Below are positions 9,360 through 19,655 of a DNA stretch of 64,000 nt, in pieces (position 1 is the stretch's first letter; each line of letters opens with the position of its first letter). The DNA is taken from contig CAJNDS010002113.1 of NCBI GenBank assembly GCA_905221605.1, forward strand, positions 745,001 through 809,000. The letters are read 5' to 3'. The notes beneath the pieces were generated by a model, which did no database searches, was not told where the DNA came from, and worked only from the letters and a program-made list of their open reading frames with translations. This stretch comes from Symbiodinium natans. Taxonomy: Eukaryota; Sar; Dinophyceae; Suessiales; Symbiodiniaceae. Position numbers and translations under genes: made by a program.

Positions 9360-9900
9360 TGGGGGTTTAGGGTTAGGGTTTTTGGTCTAGGGTTGCACTG
9401 CTTTTAGTATTATGCAGGGTAATCACAAGTTTCGAAAACTCATGCTGCGACATCAGTTTGTGGGGTGGCCCGTTATTATCACAAGTTTCTTTGTCGAGAT
9501 GGTTGTTTTTGTTTAAGGGTTTGTGTTTAGGGTTAAGGGCTTACGCATCAAGCCTTGAGGCCCTGAGGGCCTCAAGCTCCAGGAATCTTAAAGTGCCAGA
9601 TCCCGGAGAATCCAAAAAGCTAAGCCCGGCCCTAAACCCTACACCCAGGATTACTGTACTGGCACCCGAGAGCTTCATCGAGGCCGGGGCTCAGTCCTTT
9701 GACGCCAGGGGCAGGGGCGGGGAGGGGGGGCCAACCAAAGACGGGTCGTTTAGGGTTTGGGGTTTATGGTGTTTAGGGTTTTTAGGGTTTGTAGTGTTTA
9801 GGGGTTTTGAGGTTTTTGTTATAGTGTTTCGGGTTTCCAGGGTATATCGTGTTTAGGGTTTAGGGGGTCACGTGCAGGACTCGGGCTTAGGATTTGGCGT
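9360..9900. repeat. scattered degenerate TTTAGGG words
   Basis: Telomere-type words occur at 9366-9395, 9507-9540 and 9748-9865 with many variants (GGTTTTTAGGG, GTAGTGTTTAGGGG). A 132-codon frame crossing 9458-9856 is built largely of these words and is not a gene. Confidence 0.6.
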
Positions 9901-10499
9901 TCAGGGTTTACCCAAAAGATCCAGGAACCTTTGTAAATGGAATATTTAGGTCCTCAAATGGCATACTGAGGTCCCCAAGTAGTATAGATATTGGATCTAA
10001 GTCTATGTATCTAATCTACTCGGTTTTGGATTAGCCACAGGGTTAGATTGGGGACACATGGAGTACCTTAAGAAGCTAGTAAGTTGCACAGCTGGTACGA
10101 AGGCAGCAGAGGAGGACCTCATGCTGCAGCACGTGCCTGACATGTGCGCTTGAACTTGGCACAAATGCCAACATGTCAACCCACAGACCCCTAAACCCCG
10201 CACCCTAAACCTCCTTATACACCCCAGACACAACCACAAGCCTGGCAGTACCTCAAAAACATCAAAAAAGGGACCACAAACGAGAGGCTTGGAGTGTAGG
10301 GTGTACGGTATAGAAGATCAACTCAGCAGGCCTTAAAGGGGCCCACAAATTACAGGGGTAGGGTTTAGGGTTCAGGAGAGACCTATTCAGCAGGCCCAAC
10401 CCCGGGTGGCGCGAGCAGACTTGGCCTCTGGCGGCGTTGAGGCGGATCGGGCGCGGAGGGTTGGCGGTTTAGGGTTTAGGGTTTTGGGCTTGGCCTAAT
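9901..10499. other. intergenic, no gene seen
   Basis: Ordinary-complexity DNA with two short telomere-type words (about 10362 and 10465). No recognised coding sequence. Confidence 0.3.
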
Positions 10500-10640
10500 G
10501 GGGGCTGGGGCTGGGGCCGGGGCTGGGGCTGGGGCTAGGGGGCTGGGGCTCGGGGGCTGGGGCTGGGAACTGGGGGCAATGGGGGACTGGGGCTGGGCGC
10601 GGTTGGGGTTGGGGCTGGGGTTGGGGGCTGGGCTGGCGCG
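10500..10640 (+). repeat. GGGGCT minisatellite, G-quadruplex-prone
   Basis: About 20 imperfect units of GGGGCT/GGGGTT on the + strand with many runs of four or more G. By composition this strand should readily form G-quadruplexes. No function can be read from it. Confidence 0.8.
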
Positions 10641-10852
10641 CTTTGGACTACTGCTACACTTTTGAGGATTCTAATCAAACTCGGCTTGTCAGCTGCTTTG
10701 ACAAATAACTTGGGAAAGTCAGAATGATACAACCACTTTGGATGAATTTACTTAAGCTCAGCTTGTCAGCTGTTTGGACAAATAGCTTTAGACAAATAAC
10801 ATGGGACACTCACGATGACACCACATACAATTTCTATTTATCCTGGTCTTGA

Positions 10853-10924
10853 GGGTTTAGGGTTCAGGGTTTAGGGTTTAGGGTTTGGGTTTAAAGTTTA
10901 GGGTTTAGGGGTTAGGGTTTCGGG
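10853..10924 (+). repeat. interstitial telomere-type tract
   Basis: About ten TTTAGGG units with single-base variants (GGTTCAGGG, TTTAAAG). Confidence 0.8.
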
Positions 10925-11217
10925 CCCAAAAAGCTCTTCACCGATGATTCGTGGCCCTTGAACAAGCTGAGACGACGCCTGCCCCCCCCCCCCGCCCCAA
11001 GCCCAGTGAACCTAAAGCATAACCCTGAACCATGTAAGCCCTATAGTCCCTCCCTAAGGCTCAGAGCCCAAAGTAGGTATCATGTATAGAATTTAGACCC
11101 CACCCAAGGTAGGCATTTGTATACTTGGAGCCCTGCAGACCCTGCCTGAACCCATTCCCAGGCTGCCGGCCTGATGCCAGCAACCCTCGACGCCATCAAG
11201 GAGGAGAATCCCTAAGC

Positions 11218-11332
11218 CCTATAACCCACTAACCCTATAGCCCTGGAACCCTATAACCCTATAACCCTATAACACACTAACCCTATAACCCTAACCTAAA
11301 CCCTATGACCCTAAACCCTGTGACCCTATCAG
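11218..11332 (-). repeat. CCCTATAA variant array
   Basis: Units of CCCTATAA (eight bases) with CACTAA and CCCTAAA interruptions. It looks like a telomere-type tract in which a TA insertion has spread. A nine-base relative, CCCTATATA, is at 25001-25110. Confidence 0.7.
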
Positions 11333-11372
11333 CCCAAGCTCGCGTAAAAGGGCTTTTGGCGCTGGTAACCCT

Positions 11373-11497
11373 GCTTGAAGGTTCATGGGTAGTTATAAGT
11401 GGGTCATAAGTAGTGTTGCAATAGTTAAAAATCTGGCTAGAACCTTATTCAGGGTACTTCGAACCCTATACTTACAACTGCCCATGAACCTACAAGC
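11373..11497. mobile_element. MITE family A, complete copy
   Basis: 28-bp terminal inverted repeats with three mismatches: left starts GCTTGAAGGTTCATGGGTAG (11373-11400) and right is its complement (11470-11497). The element is 125 bp with an AT-rich, non-coding interior. Ends of the same family recur at 12401-12432, 13253, 23795, 33486-33530 and 63788-63822. Confidence 0.75.
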
Positions 11498-11819
11498 AAC
11501 GCCCTGGAAGGAGCAGGTGCATGTCATTTCCGTTCGCGAAGAAGATATGAGGAAGGCCAGCAGGAGGGCACGAGCAGAGATTACCATAGGGGCCCAAAAG
11601 CCACATGAACATAAGGATCCTACTGTCGGAGTATAAGGGCTGCCATACGGGTGGAAAGCCATGTTTGTAGAATCCTTATGTTTATGTGGTTTTCAGACCT
11701 TTGCGGAGGGCACAAGGAGGGCTGACAAGCGTCGAGGGCGTAGCCTTTAGGGTCTTCGGTTCGGAGTATTAAGTCTTCGCGTTAAGGGTTGGGCGTATTA
11801 GGGTTTAGGGATTTTCTGG

Positions 11820-11909
11820 GGGTTTACGATACCCCTAGTATAGACCCCCAAATAGTAGGATCCCCTCAGAATAAGGACCCCAATCAGGTACCCCTAATAT
11901 CGTAAACCC
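11820..11909. mobile_element. MITE family C, complete 90-bp copy
   Basis: Perfect 12-bp terminal inverted repeats GGGTTTACGATA (11820-11831) and TATCGTAAACCC (11898-11909). The interior carries the family core GACCCCCAAATAGTAGGATC, shared with 6937-7112. No coding capacity and no clear target-site duplication. Confidence 0.7.
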
Positions 11910-12400
11910 GGATATGTTTGTTATAAGTGCTTAGGGCTTCGGGCCTGCACGTGCGTACGGTTTGCAGGTTAAGGGTTCAGTTCAGGTAGGAGCCTTGCTG
12001 TGCAAAGTCCCCTACAAGGGACATCGGTTCTAAGCCCCAATGATGAACCAAGCCACATCAACCCTAAACCACAAGCCCTGAAAGCAAAAACCGAACCTGA
12101 AGAATGAACCGCGGGGATAGTTGACATTGTGGTTGTCAGGTCTCAGGTTTAACATGCAAATGAACTCCGAACAGCCAAAAAAATCGCTGAAGCCGAATTA
12201 AAGAGCCCCTTATACGCCCTCTAAGCCTTAAATCCGAATACTTTTTGCCTTTCCCGCCCCCCCCCCCCCCATTTATGCACCCTTTCAACTTTCAACCCTC
12301 AATCCAACGCCAGCCCAATCTGCGGATCGCCTACTACTTAGAGGACTTTAGGGGAAAGATAGGGTGCCGTTATAACAACAACAATCTGCAAGTTGCCTCG
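11910..12400. other. intergenic, no gene seen
   Basis: Ordinary-complexity DNA with a C15 run near 12256. No gene recognised. Confidence 0.3.
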
Positions 12401-12432
12401 GTATAGTTGTAAGTACCCATGAACCTCCAAGT
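12401..12432. mobile_element. MITE family A, right end only
   Basis: TTGTAAGTACCCATGAACCT followed by CCAAG matches the right terminal repeat of 11373-11497. No partner left end is seen upstream, so this is a solo or truncated terminus. Confidence 0.5.
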
Positions 12433-12459
12433 AGATTCCGGTTGGAAAAGGGCTTCCGT

Positions 12460-12607
12460 AAACCCTAAAAAGCCCTAAGCCAAACCCTTAACACCCTTAA
12501 CCCTAAAAACCTTGAACCCTAAACCCTAAGCCCTAAGAACCCTAAACCCTAAATCCTAAACCCTAAGAACCCTAAACCCTAAAAAACCCTAAGCCCTAAA
12601 AACCCCA
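12460..12607 (-). repeat. degenerate telomere-type tract (CCCTAAA with AACCCTAAG variants)
   Basis: About 18 CCCTAA words separated by one to four extra A or AGAA bases. The spacing is irregular, so this tract is old. Confidence 0.75.
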
Positions 12608-12688
12608 AGCCGAAGCCAGCTTGGCAGGTTGTCGAGGCCACAGTCCTTGAAAGTTCCGACTCCGCCAGAGCCTCAGCACGCCGTCGTG

Positions 12689-12740
12689 AGGGTTTAGGGT
12701 TTAGGGTTTAGGGTTAAGGGTTTAGGGTTTAGGGTTAGGG
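12689..12740 (+). repeat. interstitial telomere-type tract
   Basis: About seven TTTAGGG units with one TTAAGGG and one GGTTAGGG variant. Confidence 0.8.
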
Positions 12741-12860
12741 TGGAGGTTTTGGAGGGATGTAGAGCTGCACAAGCTAGAACTTCATAAAGCTTCCAGGGCT
12801 TGAAAGGCTTGCGAGATCCACCAACCAACAAAAGGGTTTAGGGTTTAGGGTTTTTGCCTT

Positions 12861-12984
12861 CTTACCCAAAGGGTCCTAAGTACCTATATGGGGGACACTT
12901 ACCCAAACCATAAGAGTAACTCCGATTATCGAAGCCCCACTTTGTACTATGCAGGTACTTAGGACCCTTTTGGGTTAAAGTAAG
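12861..12984. mobile_element. inverted-repeat element family H
   Basis: Left CTTACCCAAAGGGTCCTAAG continuing TACCT is mirrored on the right by AGGTACTTAGGACCCTTTTG then GGTTAAAGTAAG. The arms are about 25 bp with one small gap. The element is 124 bp and non-coding, and it sits directly downstream of a short TTTAGGG tract (12834-12854). Confidence 0.65.
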
Positions 12985-13252
12985 CATCTGGACTGACCAG
13001 GGCTTGCGTTGGTTGCCAAGATGACGCCCAGTAATCTTTGATATTAGGACGTCTTCATGGGCTCTCGAACCTCAAAACCCCGAGTCCCTGAACTGTAAAC
13101 CATTGTGGTTTAGGGTTTCTGGTTTAGGGTTTAGGAGCTTCACAACCTCGAAGAATGTCGGGCTTTTGTCCTGCCAGGAGATGTTTGATCTGTAGACGAT
13201 CCCGGGTGGGTGTGGCGAGCTCAGTGCTTCTGGATCCGTAAAGGTTAAGAAT

Positions 13253-13917
13253 ACTTGAAGGTTCATGGGTACTTATAATATGTGGGGTGATAAGCCCTAC
13301 CTGTAATCCTGGCGGACAGAAATGTCTGTCCCTTTGGTTTTTTCTGGTTTTTTGCGTGCAAAAGCGAGGTGTTGGTGTTCTATTGGGATCGGGGAATACG
13401 ATCAAAGCGGCTGGATTTTCGGAGTTCAGGGGAACCTTCCCGAGCCCTGTGCAAAGTCTTGTGCACCAAAGAATAGGTGACCTGAGCAGAACACAAAAAA
13501 AGCGTACTCTGAACCCAACGTTTTTCCAACATCATGTTGGGTTTTGTTGGGTTTTTGGGGGGGGGGGGGGGGGGGGGTAGCCCAAAAAAACGTAAACCGT
13601 ACCGAATCCGTACTTTGTTGGAAAAATGTTGGGAAGATGTTGGGAAAAAAGCGTACCCAAAACCCAACGCAAACCCAACAAGAGGACACTTTTTCTGAAA
13701 AGGCCACTTTTTCTGCAGAATTGTGTGGGTGTCTGGTTTCCACCAGGAAATAGGTTTCTGACCATCATTAAAGCGGACGGATTTTTTGCGCGGCTGGATT
13801 TTTCCGGCCTCTTCAATAGGACAGTTTTTTATGGAACGGGGGATTGACAGGTAAATAAGGTTATATCCATACCTAGTTCCCCTACTTATATCCCTACTTA
13901 TTTGTACCCATCAACCC
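13253..13917. mobile_element. MITE family A, long composite copy
   Basis: The left end CTTGAAGGTTCATGGGTACT (from 13254) matches the family A terminus. A degenerate right end, TACTTATTTGTACCCATCAA, lies at about 13892-13912. Between them is 600 bp containing an inverted repeat of AACCCAAC/CCAACATC words (13500-13560 against 13617-13680) flanking a G run at 13557-13577, and two copies of AAAGCGGMYGGATTTT (about 13404 and 13771). It is probably nested insertion into a family A copy. Frames reading through it on both strands are built from the repeats. Confidence 0.45.
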
Positions 13918-13994
13918 CCAAGGATTGTTGATTGATGATTGGTTTAGGTCCTGGGGTGCTTGACCTTGTCATCCAGTTTCATCTCGCCTCTGCA

Positions 13995-14032
13995 GGTTTA
14001 GGGTTTAGGGTTTAGGGTTTAGGGTTTAGGGT
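13995..14032 (+). repeat. interstitial telomere-type tract (TTTAGGG)5
   Basis: Five perfect TTTAGGG units with abrupt edges on both sides. Perfection suggests a recent origin compared with the degenerate tracts. Confidence 0.9.
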
Positions 14033-14165
14033 AGATTTTGGGTGGTTAGACGGCTAGAAGTGCTTTTGGGGATGGTTGAAAGGTATGCCTGGCATCAATC
14101 TTGTTGCGGGGGCTCGGCAGGCCCAGTACAATCGCCAGTGCACGGACAAGATCCTTCATAAATTC

Positions 14166-14238
14166 TTAGGGTTTAGGGTTTAGGGTTTAGGGTTTAGGGT
14201 TTAGGGTTTAGGGTTTAGGGTTTAGGGTTTAGGGTTTA
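14166..14238 (+). repeat. interstitial telomere-type tract (TTTAGGG)10
   Basis: Ten perfect units with abrupt edges, 134 bp from another perfect tract in the same orientation. Confidence 0.9.
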
Positions 14239-14812
14239 TAAATGGGTCTTAGGGTCGACAGTTTTGCACTCAAGGTTGTCAGCTTAGGTTTCCTTTTTTG
14301 ATGCAACGCTGCGCACTGGCCTTCCTGATTCAGCCGCAGAACCTCAGGGTTCACATTGACTCTAAGTTAAAGGCCCAAAACCCACGTACTCTTTCAGTCA
14401 GCAAGCGCTTTTGCCGAAATGGTCCTATTCTCGTGTCACCGGGACGAAATCCCTCCAAACATACATAGGCATAACCCTATGGGATTTTTTGGTTTAGGGA
14501 TTTAAGCCCCCCAAACCCTATAGGGTTTTAAGGTTCTACGGTGCAAGGTAATGCCCAAACCTTAAACCCTAAACCTTTAAACCCTATAACCTTCCCAGGT
14601 CTTCGATGGCCCGCGGCAAGCGGCTGTGAAGCCGACCGTGCTCATGATGGGTTCATTCAGGTTGTTCCAGAGCAGGGTTCGGTGTTCATGGCATGCTGGT
14701 TTGTAGACTTTGATATTACTAGCCCCAATTCACCATGGCTTAGCATACTCGTGGGAGAGGAATCCCCCCCCCCCCCCCTTGCAAAATGGCTGCCCGAGTC
14801 TAGGCATGACGA

Positions 14813-14960
14813 GGGTTCGGGGTTCAGGGTTCAGGGCTTAGAGCCTACGGCCTAGGGCCTAGGGCCTAGGGCTTAGGGTTGGCTCAGGGTTCAGGGCTCA
14901 GGGCTTAGGGCTCAGGGTTCAGGGTTCAGTCGTCAGGGCGCAGGGCTTAGGGCTTATAGG
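14813..14960 (+). repeat. degenerate GGTTCAGGG/GGGCTTAG array
   Basis: GGGTTCA, GGGCTTA and GGCCTAG heptamers alternate. The unit length is still mostly seven, so this is a heavily substituted telomere-type array. Confidence 0.7.
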
Positions 14961-15479
14961 GCTGAGGTTTCCTGATTTGTCGTGTCACCTGACAAGGCAG
15001 GCAAACAAGGGACCTTAGGTTTAGGGTTGTTTGGGGTCAAAGGGTTTGGAACTTGGAACAGCTCATCCCCTCCCTCTTACTTGCAAAGCAAGGGGAGAGA
15101 CTCGCACAGGAAAGTGATCGAACATGTGTTCGATCTCTTTTGAGATCGAATCTGCGGCAAAGACTTCCGCCAAAGCTGTTAGCGAAAGGCTGTGCGCCTT
15201 GTAGTGTCCCAGCGCTAAGATACGCAACATGATCCTTCCAGAGGGCCCCTTGTAGCGACCGAAGGTAATGACTATGAAAGGCACACTGAACATTGTTTTG
15301 GGGCACTGTTTGGTGACCTGCACATTGACTTTTCAAGCAGCCACGGGCAACCCAAATTCAGCTGTCTGCTGTCACGCCCGAGAGAAAAAAGGAATTATTC
15401 AGGGTACTGAGGCGATGTAGGTTTAGAACGGTTACCTTCCAATAATTGGGGACTAACTGAACCCTTGTATGTATACGTA
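14961..15479. other. intergenic, no gene seen
   Basis: Ordinary-complexity DNA. Overlapping minus-strand frames of 86 and 99 codons (15037-15336) are in different phases, unrecognised and not called. Confidence 0.3.
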
Positions 15480-16017
15480 GGTAGGTATGGTATGTATGCA
15501 TTGTGTACTGTATGTATTGTGTGTATTGTATGTTTTTCCTGTTCACGTACTCTACGTATTGGACACTTCACTCGTGCAGATTGTATGAATTGTACGGATT
15601 GTATGTATTGTATGTGTTGTATGTGTTGCATGTGTTGTATGTATTGTATGTAATTTGCTGTATGTGTTGCATGTTGTATGGATTGTATTGTATTGTATTG
15701 TATTGTATTGTATTGTATTGTATTGTATTGTATTGTATTGTATTGTATTGTATTGTATTGTATTGTATTGTATTGTATTGTATGTATGTTCTGTATTGTA
15801 TGTATTGTGTTGTGTTGTGTTGTGTTGTATTGTATTGTATTGTATTGTATTGTATTGTATGTATTGTATGTGTTGTATGTACTGTATACATTGTATGTAT
15901 TGTATGTATTGTATGTATTGTATGTATTGTATGTATTGTATGTATTGTATGTATTGTATGTATACTGCATGCATTGCCATGTGTTGCATGTATTCCATGT
16001 CTTGTGTGTACAGTTCT
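15480..16017. repeat. TATTG pentamer / TATGTATTG nonamer microsatellite
   Basis: Bases 15684-15783 are about 20 perfect TATTG units. Either side, especially 15840-15962, the unit becomes the nine-base TATGTATTG or TATGTGTTG. Long apparent proteins on both strands (Cys-Ile-Val-Leu-Tyr and Tyr-Asn-Thr-Ile-Gln repeats, up to 191 residues) come purely from a five-base repeat being open in several frames. Confidence 0.95.
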
Positions 16018-16024
16018 CATGTAC

Positions 16025-16313
16025 AGCATAAATAAATAAATAAATATATATATATATATGTATATAATATCAATACATATACATATATAATTATAAATAT
16101 TTAAATATAAATATATTAATATAAATATATAAATATAAATATTTAAATATAAATATAAATATACATATAAATATAAATATAAATATAAATATGAATATGA
16201 ATATGAATATAATTATAGATATAAATATAAATACATAAATATAAATAAATAAATAAATATATATATATAAATGTGTATACATATATACATGTACACATAT
16301 ACATATACATAAA
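16025..16313. repeat. AT-rich block (AAATATAAATAT)n
   Basis: About 290 bp of nearly pure A/T in AAATATA-type words. It marks the left edge of the GC-richer island that follows. It may be DNA-unwinding-prone, but no origin can be claimed. Confidence 0.85.
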
Positions 16314-16319
16314 TCCCAA

Positions 16320-18984
16320 TTGCGCGATTCGTTCAGTCCCGAAGGAGCCCTTAGCCCAAGCCTCCCAAGCTCTCCGGCCACGGCGTCACGCTTACGGACG
16401 TTGCGGCTTTAAGGCAGCGCGTCGAACCCAGTTGCGCCATGTTGCGCCTCTGGGAGGAGGCCAACGATGCCACGTGTAAGGAGCCATCCCGACGTACCCG
16501 ACGAAATCGAAGAATAGTCGTTCGTTTGCTTCGATGCATCACAATGCTCAAGGGAACGAAAATCACGCCTGGCCTTTTGGTGGCTTGTGTTGCGCACAGC
16601 GGCCTGGCCCACCGTCGACAAGCTGCCAGCCCAAGCCAAGGGACTTAAGCTCGCAAGCGCGGATCTTGAGACGGGCTGATTGCTTTGGGGCGAAGCCCTG
16701 CATGCAGCTGCTATAGGCGATAACTCCTGTTCTTCTTATTGCTTCAGGGGCCTACGCTTCGAGCATCTGAACCTTGGCTCCACCGTCCCATTGTAGCACA
16801 ATCCGACGCCCTCGCCCTCTATGCCCTTTTGCCTGGAACGCCTGGTTCAGACGGGGCATCACGCTTGCTGGAGCATCCTCTGGATGGCGCCTGTCTCAAC
16901 GCAACGCCCGTCCCCTGAGTTTGCCAGCGAACGGCTGTGCATGGAATGTGCTTCTTCGAATGATGTCTTGTTCGTGCAATTGGAGCTGGCACACACGGCG
17001 CGGCAGCTCATTGCGTAGTCTCCCCGGCCCTTACCGCTCGTGAATTGGTGTTGTACTTTGTAGAAGACATCACAAGACGATGCAAATCATGCCACAGTCG
17101 CCTGTCGCCAGTCAAAGATCCACCGAAGCGAAGAAGAGGAAGGGACTCAAGGCGACTTGGGTCACGAGCCTTCAATGAGTTCGTTCGGCAAAGAGGCCTG
17201 GCCCTCTGTGTGCTGCCCGACTTCACCGCGATTCACTAAGAGCCGTCTCCCCTGACAATTCGCCCTTGCGGGTCCGCCGTTGTCGCCTCGCAGTCCTCCT
17301 TGGAGTCCTCCGCCTTGGTTCCCTGAGTAGGTCGGCGAAGACGAGGTAGAAGGAATTGATGGAGAGGCCCTGTGCTCGGGAGTGGGCATGACATGGTAAT
17401 AGCATACAGCATTCGCCAGCTGGCAGGCGCCAAAACAAAATGCGCAGCTTCCACTCTGGCCTAGGCATGTCCAAAAGGAAGGATATCCGCATAGTTTGCA
17501 CAAGCTTATGAACTTCGGTCGCCCAGCTCTTTCGGGGCGGCCGTGCGTTCGAGTGCCTGCATCTGTGCCGTCGCTAGGGGTGGGGACCAAACCATATGCA
17601 ATAAGTTTGTTCTGCTGCCTGAGGGATACCCTTCCACCACCATCTCAGGCAACCTCCGCAAGCGTCATGGACAACCTCCGGCAATTTCAACAGTTCAAGG
17701 CCCCACTGGCCACTGCGGGCAGCCATGCACTCACCAGTGCCCAGTCCAGACGGCGCCTTTTCTGCAGCATTCCGCAGCCAGTCCAGTCTCAGCACCCTAA
17801 CGTTCCCTACGCCCAGCCCAGGCCGTTGGCGTAAGCTTTCTGCCAGCTCCCCCACCATCACCCCCGCATCGCGAGCGGGCAGCTCGAACAACGTCAGCTT
17901 GAACAGCGTCTGAGTTGCCAGCGATGCATGTGAGTGCACCACCGCCGGTTGGGAGCTTGCCTGCAGCCGCTGCCCTCGCTCTCACCCGCGTGCTCGCACC
18001 AAGCCGTCGTGTTTGATGGCGCTTGGGTTGTCATGTTGAGGTTTCTGCCTCGTGTTGCACAGGATATTGCCCGACGCATTGTTCCAGTCGTCGACGCTTT
18101 CGTGCCAGCGATGTTGCAGTAACTTCTCGTGCCCCTCCATTGTTGCAGTCCACCCGCTTGCATAACTGTCGGAATGAAGTTGGCAATTTTGCGCCATCTT
18201 CCCCATATTTTCAACAGTGAACCGAAATCACGGGCCCGGCCGACTTTGCCATGCGGTGGGGCAATGATCTTACCATTTTGTACTATACCGCATTTCCGTG
18301 GAATATCTTGGAGCGGTTTGATGGAGCATTTTGCCACGCAATCCTCACACAGCTACGTAGCCAACCGTGGGCATCCGTGGGCCGATCTGCTGCAATGAAC
18401 GCTATCGTTTTGATTCGGGGAAGCAGCGAATCCGGGTGCGTGGTTCGCCCGTCGGCCCAGCCTAGCGCCCTCATGTCTCTCATCCGGCGCCCGGCGCGGC
18501 GTGTTCAAGTGGCGGCATTGCAAGAACAAAATCGGCTGGCACAGCGAGCAGAGAAATAATTAGCACGACATGGATCTGCAACGGGATTACGACATGCAGT
18601 GCGCCGGCACACACGCGTCAGAGGCAGAGCTTTCACGGCGTTGGCGAAGCCAAGGAAATGGCCGACATGCACGCTGACAAGATGTAGCACGCAAACCCCC
18701 TAAACCTACACAACGTTTAGCACGACAATGACCGCCACAACAACCGTCCAAACAACAATGTGATGCCAAGTTTTCACAGCCACGGCAGCAGGGTTGCCAT
18801 CAGGGCGAGGAATGGCATGCGATGGATCCCACATGATCCTCTGGAGGCCGACGGATCGTGGAATTGTCGTCTCAGCGGGCCGAAATTTTGATAACCTGGT
18901 GTTGCATGTAGAAGGGCCAGCTGCAGGATTTGATTCAACAGCCGCGACATGTCGCGACATCACTGTCAAATCAGGCACGGCAAG
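16320..18984. other. GC-richer island, 5' part, unassigned
   Basis: Composition changes sharply at 16320. Telomere-type words, common up to here, almost vanish until about 22740. Many short frames overlap in all phases, which is expected of GC-rich non-coding DNA. None gives a family I recognise. Since LINE 3' fragments follow in the same island, this stretch may be the decayed 5' part of an element, but no endonuclease or RT catalytic motif is visible. Confidence 0.4.
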
Positions 18985-19655
18985 CACATGTTCATTCAAT
19001 GACCACGATACGCCATTTGCAACCTCCGCTTTTGCCCGAGGGCACACAACTCCTGCCGTTGGATATGCAGGTCGCTTTCCGGCGAAACCTTCGCTTGCCG
19101 CTACCCTTGGCATCGTCCCGTTGCGGGGGACATGGCGAGCCAGGCTGCCGAGCCGTGGTGGGCCGGCTGCGCGACCTCGCGCCGCCTGCGCCCGGAGTGG
19201 GCTGCTGGCCAGGCGCGTTCCCATACTCGAGCGAGCGTGGGTTCGCGTCGTGCGGGAAGCCGTCGCGGGTGGCCCCCCAACAGTGGCTGGCGCAGACCAC
19301 CGCGCCGGGCATAGCCCCAGATGACCGGCGACTCGAACTTGTTTATGGCGAGTTTCGGCGCGGCGACGCACTCTGCTGTGATGTATTGCGATGTGACCCT
19401 GGGTTTGCCGCTGCGAGCAGCGCCCGCAACTGGCCTCGTCAGATCGGGATGGGGCTGCCGTCGACGTGACGAGGCGGCGCAGACAACGGCGCTAGCCCGA
19501 ACTGGCCGGCCCTGGCTGCGAGAGGCGCGCGACCTCGTCCGCAGCCTCGCGAAACAGCGCTCCCTGCGCGCGCCGCGGGCACTGTGAGCTGCTGCCCGCG
19601 CGGGGTGGGATCGCCGGTGGTGGGAGCTCGCCAAGGCCGAGCAGCCCTCCAGGTT
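18985..19655 (+). pseudogene. LINE-type retroelement, C-terminal fragment A (broken)
   Basis: Conceptual translation gives pieces of the region downstream of the RT domain in dinoflagellate LINE-like polyproteins. They include LPEGTQLLPLDMQVAFRR followed by LRLPLPL (19089-19109), GLLARR..ILERAWVRVVREAV (about 19200-19265), VAPQQWLAQTTAPG, then ALCCDV, and AAARAGWDRRWWELAKAEQ (19588-19644). The pieces lie in three frames, so at least three frameshifts are needed, and an in-frame TGA at 19585-19587 interrupts the last. No RT catalytic motif is present. The family is recognised from memory of dinoflagellate genome annotations, not from a search. The fragment joins directly to fragment B. Confidence 0.7.

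Noticed and set aside
15395-16039. Long Tyr-Asn-Thr and Cys-Ile-Val-Leu-Tyr repeat 'proteins' on both strands
   Set aside because: A five-base repeat lacking stops is open in several frames; these are not genes.
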